Positions 62,401 through 64,000 of a stretch of DNA of 64,000 bases are shown one piece after another. Location of the stretch: contig JAFYZX010000022.1 of the NCBI GenBank assembly GCA_017548505.1, forward strand, positions 1 to 64,000, in the 5' to 3' direction. Numbering within the stretch: the first letter of the stretch is position 1; the number at the start of each line of letters is the position of its first letter. A program made the translations under genes and the position numbers. The stretch comes from Bacteroidales bacterium. GTDB taxonomy: Bacteria > Bacteroidota > Bacteroidia > Bacteroidales > UBA932. The notes beneath the pieces are model-generated. The model saw only the letters and a program-made list of their open reading frames with translations, made no database searches and was not told where the DNA came from.

Positions 62401-62669
62401 TGAAGAATAACCTTGCCAATGAAATCGCCGCAATGAACAGAATCTACAAAGAGGTTCTGGATGCCCTCATCCAGCAGTCAGTCATTGAACAGGTGGATTC
62501 CGCCAAGATGAAGGATGTTGTGGATTCTGTGGTCAAGGACGCTCTGGTATCCAAGTTCCAGACTGAGATTCTTGACAAGTACATGCTTCAGGAGCCTTTC
62601 AACGATACTCTATTCTTCCTGCCGGTTGTAGAAGCTGTGCTTCAGCTGACAGGCGTTTATATGAAATAA
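59469..62669 (+). CDS. Very large actin/Hsp70-like ATPase
   Basis: The 1066-aa protein has an actin/Hsp70 ATPase fold in its C-terminal half. Phosphate loop 1 is A-I-D-L-G-T-S-N-T-Y with Asp535, phosphate loop 2 is V-M-D-I-G-G-G-S-T-D with Asp755, and the adenosine motif is F-S-G-N-G-S-K near 886-892. The first 530 residues are a large unrecognised N-terminal part that likely forms the specific region. The architecture recalls SrfB-type actin-like proteins; that is a comparison from memory. It follows the tubulin-like gene after 7 bases. Confidence 0.8.
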   Translation: MSSIDINIIQRGITNNFEWSAEQGRITAADLGKIGEQRTDNCGALNALPTPFARFFVFKEAFRRVLEQKLDPVNKPAGRAYEHLVSNTLDVFELLYNLKYHENRWKSQDRRIVIKEWNYADQMKVLKNDVPILGNAVESYFKEDLGEASRKLFFIILEDKGKECLLATSSPMTGFITPPDLDLKTETRAGRKEEDFIGAIYQALNIAPLTRKEGGKYFKDILLFENRSEDFKNYMYNKLFSGGATIDTRFKELRDYIKAFDADRQIIKNWSDAELEQVYSVDNTPLVVNGIPILCSKATDVINYLTDDIIRLPYKIDSDKFVTLIFTPDSADRDFDYLLPLTKEGLEHLKAGDLKISGTKKSYGDVAVVLECNGKKHERYYTTDNNPGAGKGSVLDLSLAKINFDIALFPNVLSYKPKENNYFKILVSATDQNGNKTFSVANLALDFYATDKGGKYIHVEEATDNTFENGVRAPFIRSQQDSDNDCGTKYYEVFNTPFSAICAEIYLEGKAYQFAIIPIWDKSEPSEKKFSYAIDLGTSNTYISRREYGKMTEPQQLKMDKQIVNYLHAKEESVQKGLISRIEGKIPEAFKTLVKTEFVPALIDDKTYRFPIRTALCVTGDDTRKPVLFDNSNIAFFYEKFRGAGNQTVITNIKWAEDEKNLRVFIREILLLIKADILQENGVISGTEVIWFRPLSFKESIRRNFEKIWKEEASIILNLDSAEQQLKCYTESEAPYYYFATKSAFQNVESVAVMDIGGGSTDIVYYAKGEAKIANSVHFGCDVLWENGYNQFVNARDNGIFKHYKDKIQFDTNELKELYEAMLKSNHTSTRDIINLWISNDKETEISKKLRTDHISTFVYHYTALVYYMAAMFKANELPYPRTIIFSGNGSKYIDNYITDSKAFLKQITELIVSKVYGVEISDIELVLPTERKESTCYGGLYHRAEAKEPKPVVYLGDGNNAEYKDVEAINAAYSSGMKNNLANEIAAMNRIYKEVLDALIQQSVIEQVDSAKMKDVVDSVVKDALVSKFQTEILDKYMLQEPFNDTLFFLPVVEAVLQLTGVYMK

Positions 62670-62672
62670 ACC

Positions 62673-64000
62673 ATGAATTTTTTCCAGTTTCTCGACACAT
62701 ATCCTTGGGTAACTGTCGCCGCCTTTGCGGCAATCCAGCTTTGGTTCTTCTTCACCACTCGGATAAAACTGAACGATTTAAGTCGATTTTTCCCATCCAA
62801 GAAATGGGCAACGAAAGGCGATGAAGAGAGTTTGACTTATATAAGTGAGCCAGAAGGCTCCAAAAATGCCCAGGAACTGGTCAGCGAGATCAACGACTAC
62901 ATTACAAAGACAAACGGTGCGGTAGAATATGCCGTCATCAAGGATAAAACGGAACGCCGCATTGACTCCATGTATGAGTTTGCAACGTCTAAGATTTCTT
63001 TCCCGACCTACCTCGGTCTTATGGGTACTTTCTTCGGCGTTTACATTGGTTTGAAATGCTTCAATGCGGGCTTGGGCCAAGGTGACGGTGGTATCACGGA
63101 CCAGATGGTCAAGGAACTCATCGGCGGAATCATCGTTTCAATGGTGACGTCGTTGGTAGGTCTTGTCCTGATGACCCTCAGCAATATCCACGTGAGCAAG
63201 GTTCAGAAGAAAGTTGATGCGCAGAAGGATGAATTCTTTGAGTTCCTTCAGATCTCGGTCATCCCGACCCTGGGAACGAATGTATCTTCTTCCCTCAACA
63301 GACTAAGAAGCACTATTGGTAACTTCGAGCCGTCATTCCGAGCTGTCATAGAAGAATTCAAGACCGCTTTCCGTGACTGTACGGATATGTTTAAAGGGAC
63401 GTTTGCTGAGAATGCAGAAGTTCTCACGAAGGCGGTTGCCGAGATGGGCAGCAATATGACTCTCATCAACGAGAACATTCAGAAGCAGGACCAGCTACTT
63501 GCCACTCTCAGGCAAAGAGAGATGGTCGTCACCCTGGATAAGTTTGTCACTGCGGCCAATAGCTTTGATTCTGTGGCCACATCTATCCAGAAACTGGAAG
63601 AAGTCAAGGAAAGAATCATCGCATCCACCAATACGCTTGCCGAGAGACAAGAGTCTTATAACCAGTCTCTTGAGATTCCTATAAGGCTTCTGCAGCAGAT
63701 TAATGCCATTCTCGACCGTGTTACTACGTTCGAGAAGAGCATCAATGCCTTGGGCGTGGATATCGCTCAGACCCAGCTGCTTGGCAATACGCATATTAAC
63801 GCCATTGAGGAACAGCTTAACGCCCTGAAAACGAAGCATAGCCTTGTATATCGTTATCAGGACACTGAGGTTGAAGAACTCGACAAGATTTACAAAGAGC
63901 AATCCAAAGCAGTTGCAGATTTATCTGATGCCTTCAAACGAGTCGTCGCCCAGAACAAGGATGACATTGAGACTGCAATGGGCGACTTCAAGAAAGCCTA
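62673..64000 (+). CDS. MotA/TolQ/ExbB-type channel subunit with long helical tail (ZorA-like), truncated by the window
   Basis: The frame is open from ATG 62673 to the right edge (442 codons). A first helix (10-29) is followed by a cytoplasmic loop, then two helices at about 110-130 (F-P-T-Y-L-G-L-M-G-T-F-F-G-V) and 150-172 (G-G-I-I-V-S-M-V-T-S-L-V-G-L-V-L) with the MotA/TolQ/ExbB proton-channel pattern. From about 175 on comes a long amphipathic, probably coiled-coil tail. This is the build of ZorA in Zorya anti-phage systems. A ZorB-like peptidoglycan-binding partner would be expected beyond 64000. Confidence 0.8.
   Translation, partial: MNFFQFLDTYPWVTVAAFAAIQLWFFFTTRIKLNDLSRFFPSKKWATKGDEESLTYISEPEGSKNAQELVSEINDYITKTNGAVEYAVIKDKTERRIDSMYEFATSKISFPTYLGLMGTFFGVYIGLKCFNAGLGQGDGGITDQMVKELIGGIIVSMVTSLVGLVLMTLSNIHVSKVQKKVDAQKDEFFEFLQISVIPTLGTNVSSSLNRLRSTIGNFEPSFRAVIEEFKTAFRDCTDMFKGTFAENAEVLTKAVAEMGSNMTLINENIQKQDQLLATLRQREMVVTLDKFVTAANSFDSVATSIQKLEEVKERIIASTNTLAERQESYNQSLEIPIRLLQQINAILDRVTTFEKSINALGVDIAQTQLLGNTHINAIEEQLNALKTKHSLVYRYQDTEVEELDKIYKEQSKAVADLSDAFKRVVAQNKDDIETAMGDFKKA

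Noticed and set aside
56349..64000. A standard Zorya defence system
   Set aside because: Only the ZorA-like subunit is present; the other genes are not ZorC, ZorD or ZorE types.

Overview
The window looks like chromosomal DNA from a bacterium of the phylum Bacteroidota, most likely order Bacteroidales. The sequence shows promoters of the type TTTG-N19-TAnnTTTG, few Shine-Dalgarno sequences, Bacteroidota-type lipoprotein signals, an OprO/P-type porin, a serine palmitoyltransferase and Bacteroidota-like versions of GyrB, FtsE, XerC/D, PPDK and HydF. I cannot assign genus or species.

Layout. 1-12.9 kb: two secreted proteins of unknown function, an RluA-type pseudouridine synthase, an SDR, nadD-gmk diverging from fba, a HAD phosphatase, a TauE/SafE permease, grpE-dnaJ, an M23 peptidase, anmK, rplS with a possibly structured leader, and tRNA-Arg(ACG). 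13.0-21.0 kb: a coherent phosphate locus containing a repeat-rich promoter, a DUF47 (PhoU-like) protein, a degenerate PiT membrane domain fused to a LuxR-type DNA-binding domain, an OprO/P porin, a lamin-tail lipoprotein, two probable triphosphate-tunnel proteins in tandem, an SLC13/DASS transporter and MgtC. 21.0-31.8 kb: an outer-membrane protein, GH29 fucosidase, a cysteine-motif secreted protein, CutC, a transglutaminase lipoprotein, tRNA-Leu(CAG), two small lipoproteins, MenG/UbiE, a ROK kinase and a D-2-hydroxyacid dehydrogenase. 31.85-32.16 kb: a promoter driving a roughly 130-nt structured RNA that abuts a 45-codon, very basic ORF.

32.3-55.3 kb: mostly housekeeping genes: a sphingoid-base pair (SPT plus SDR), an M23/LysM peptidase, gyrB, an outer-membrane barrel protein, a TPR gene split by a frameshift, ftsE, nth, xerC/D, phzF, guaA diverging from typA, DUF177-rpmF-fabH, tRNA-Arg(CCT), a 51-aa membrane protein, hydF and ppdK.

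55.4-64.0 kb (open at the right edge): an accessory island with AT-richer ends. It holds a mobile-element-type domain protein, a complex putative RNA, and a tightly packed operon encoding a vWA-like lipoprotein, a three-helix membrane protein, a tubulin/FtsZ-like GTPase, a very large actin/Hsp70-like ATPase and a MotA/TolQ/ExbB (ZorA-like) channel subunit with a long cytoplasmic tail. This combination of two cytoskeletal NTPase folds with an ion-driven motor-type channel and a surface vWA protein is the best candidate for an undescribed system. The second best is the PiT-LuxR fusion in the phosphate locus, which looks like a transporter turned into a membrane-bound transcription factor.
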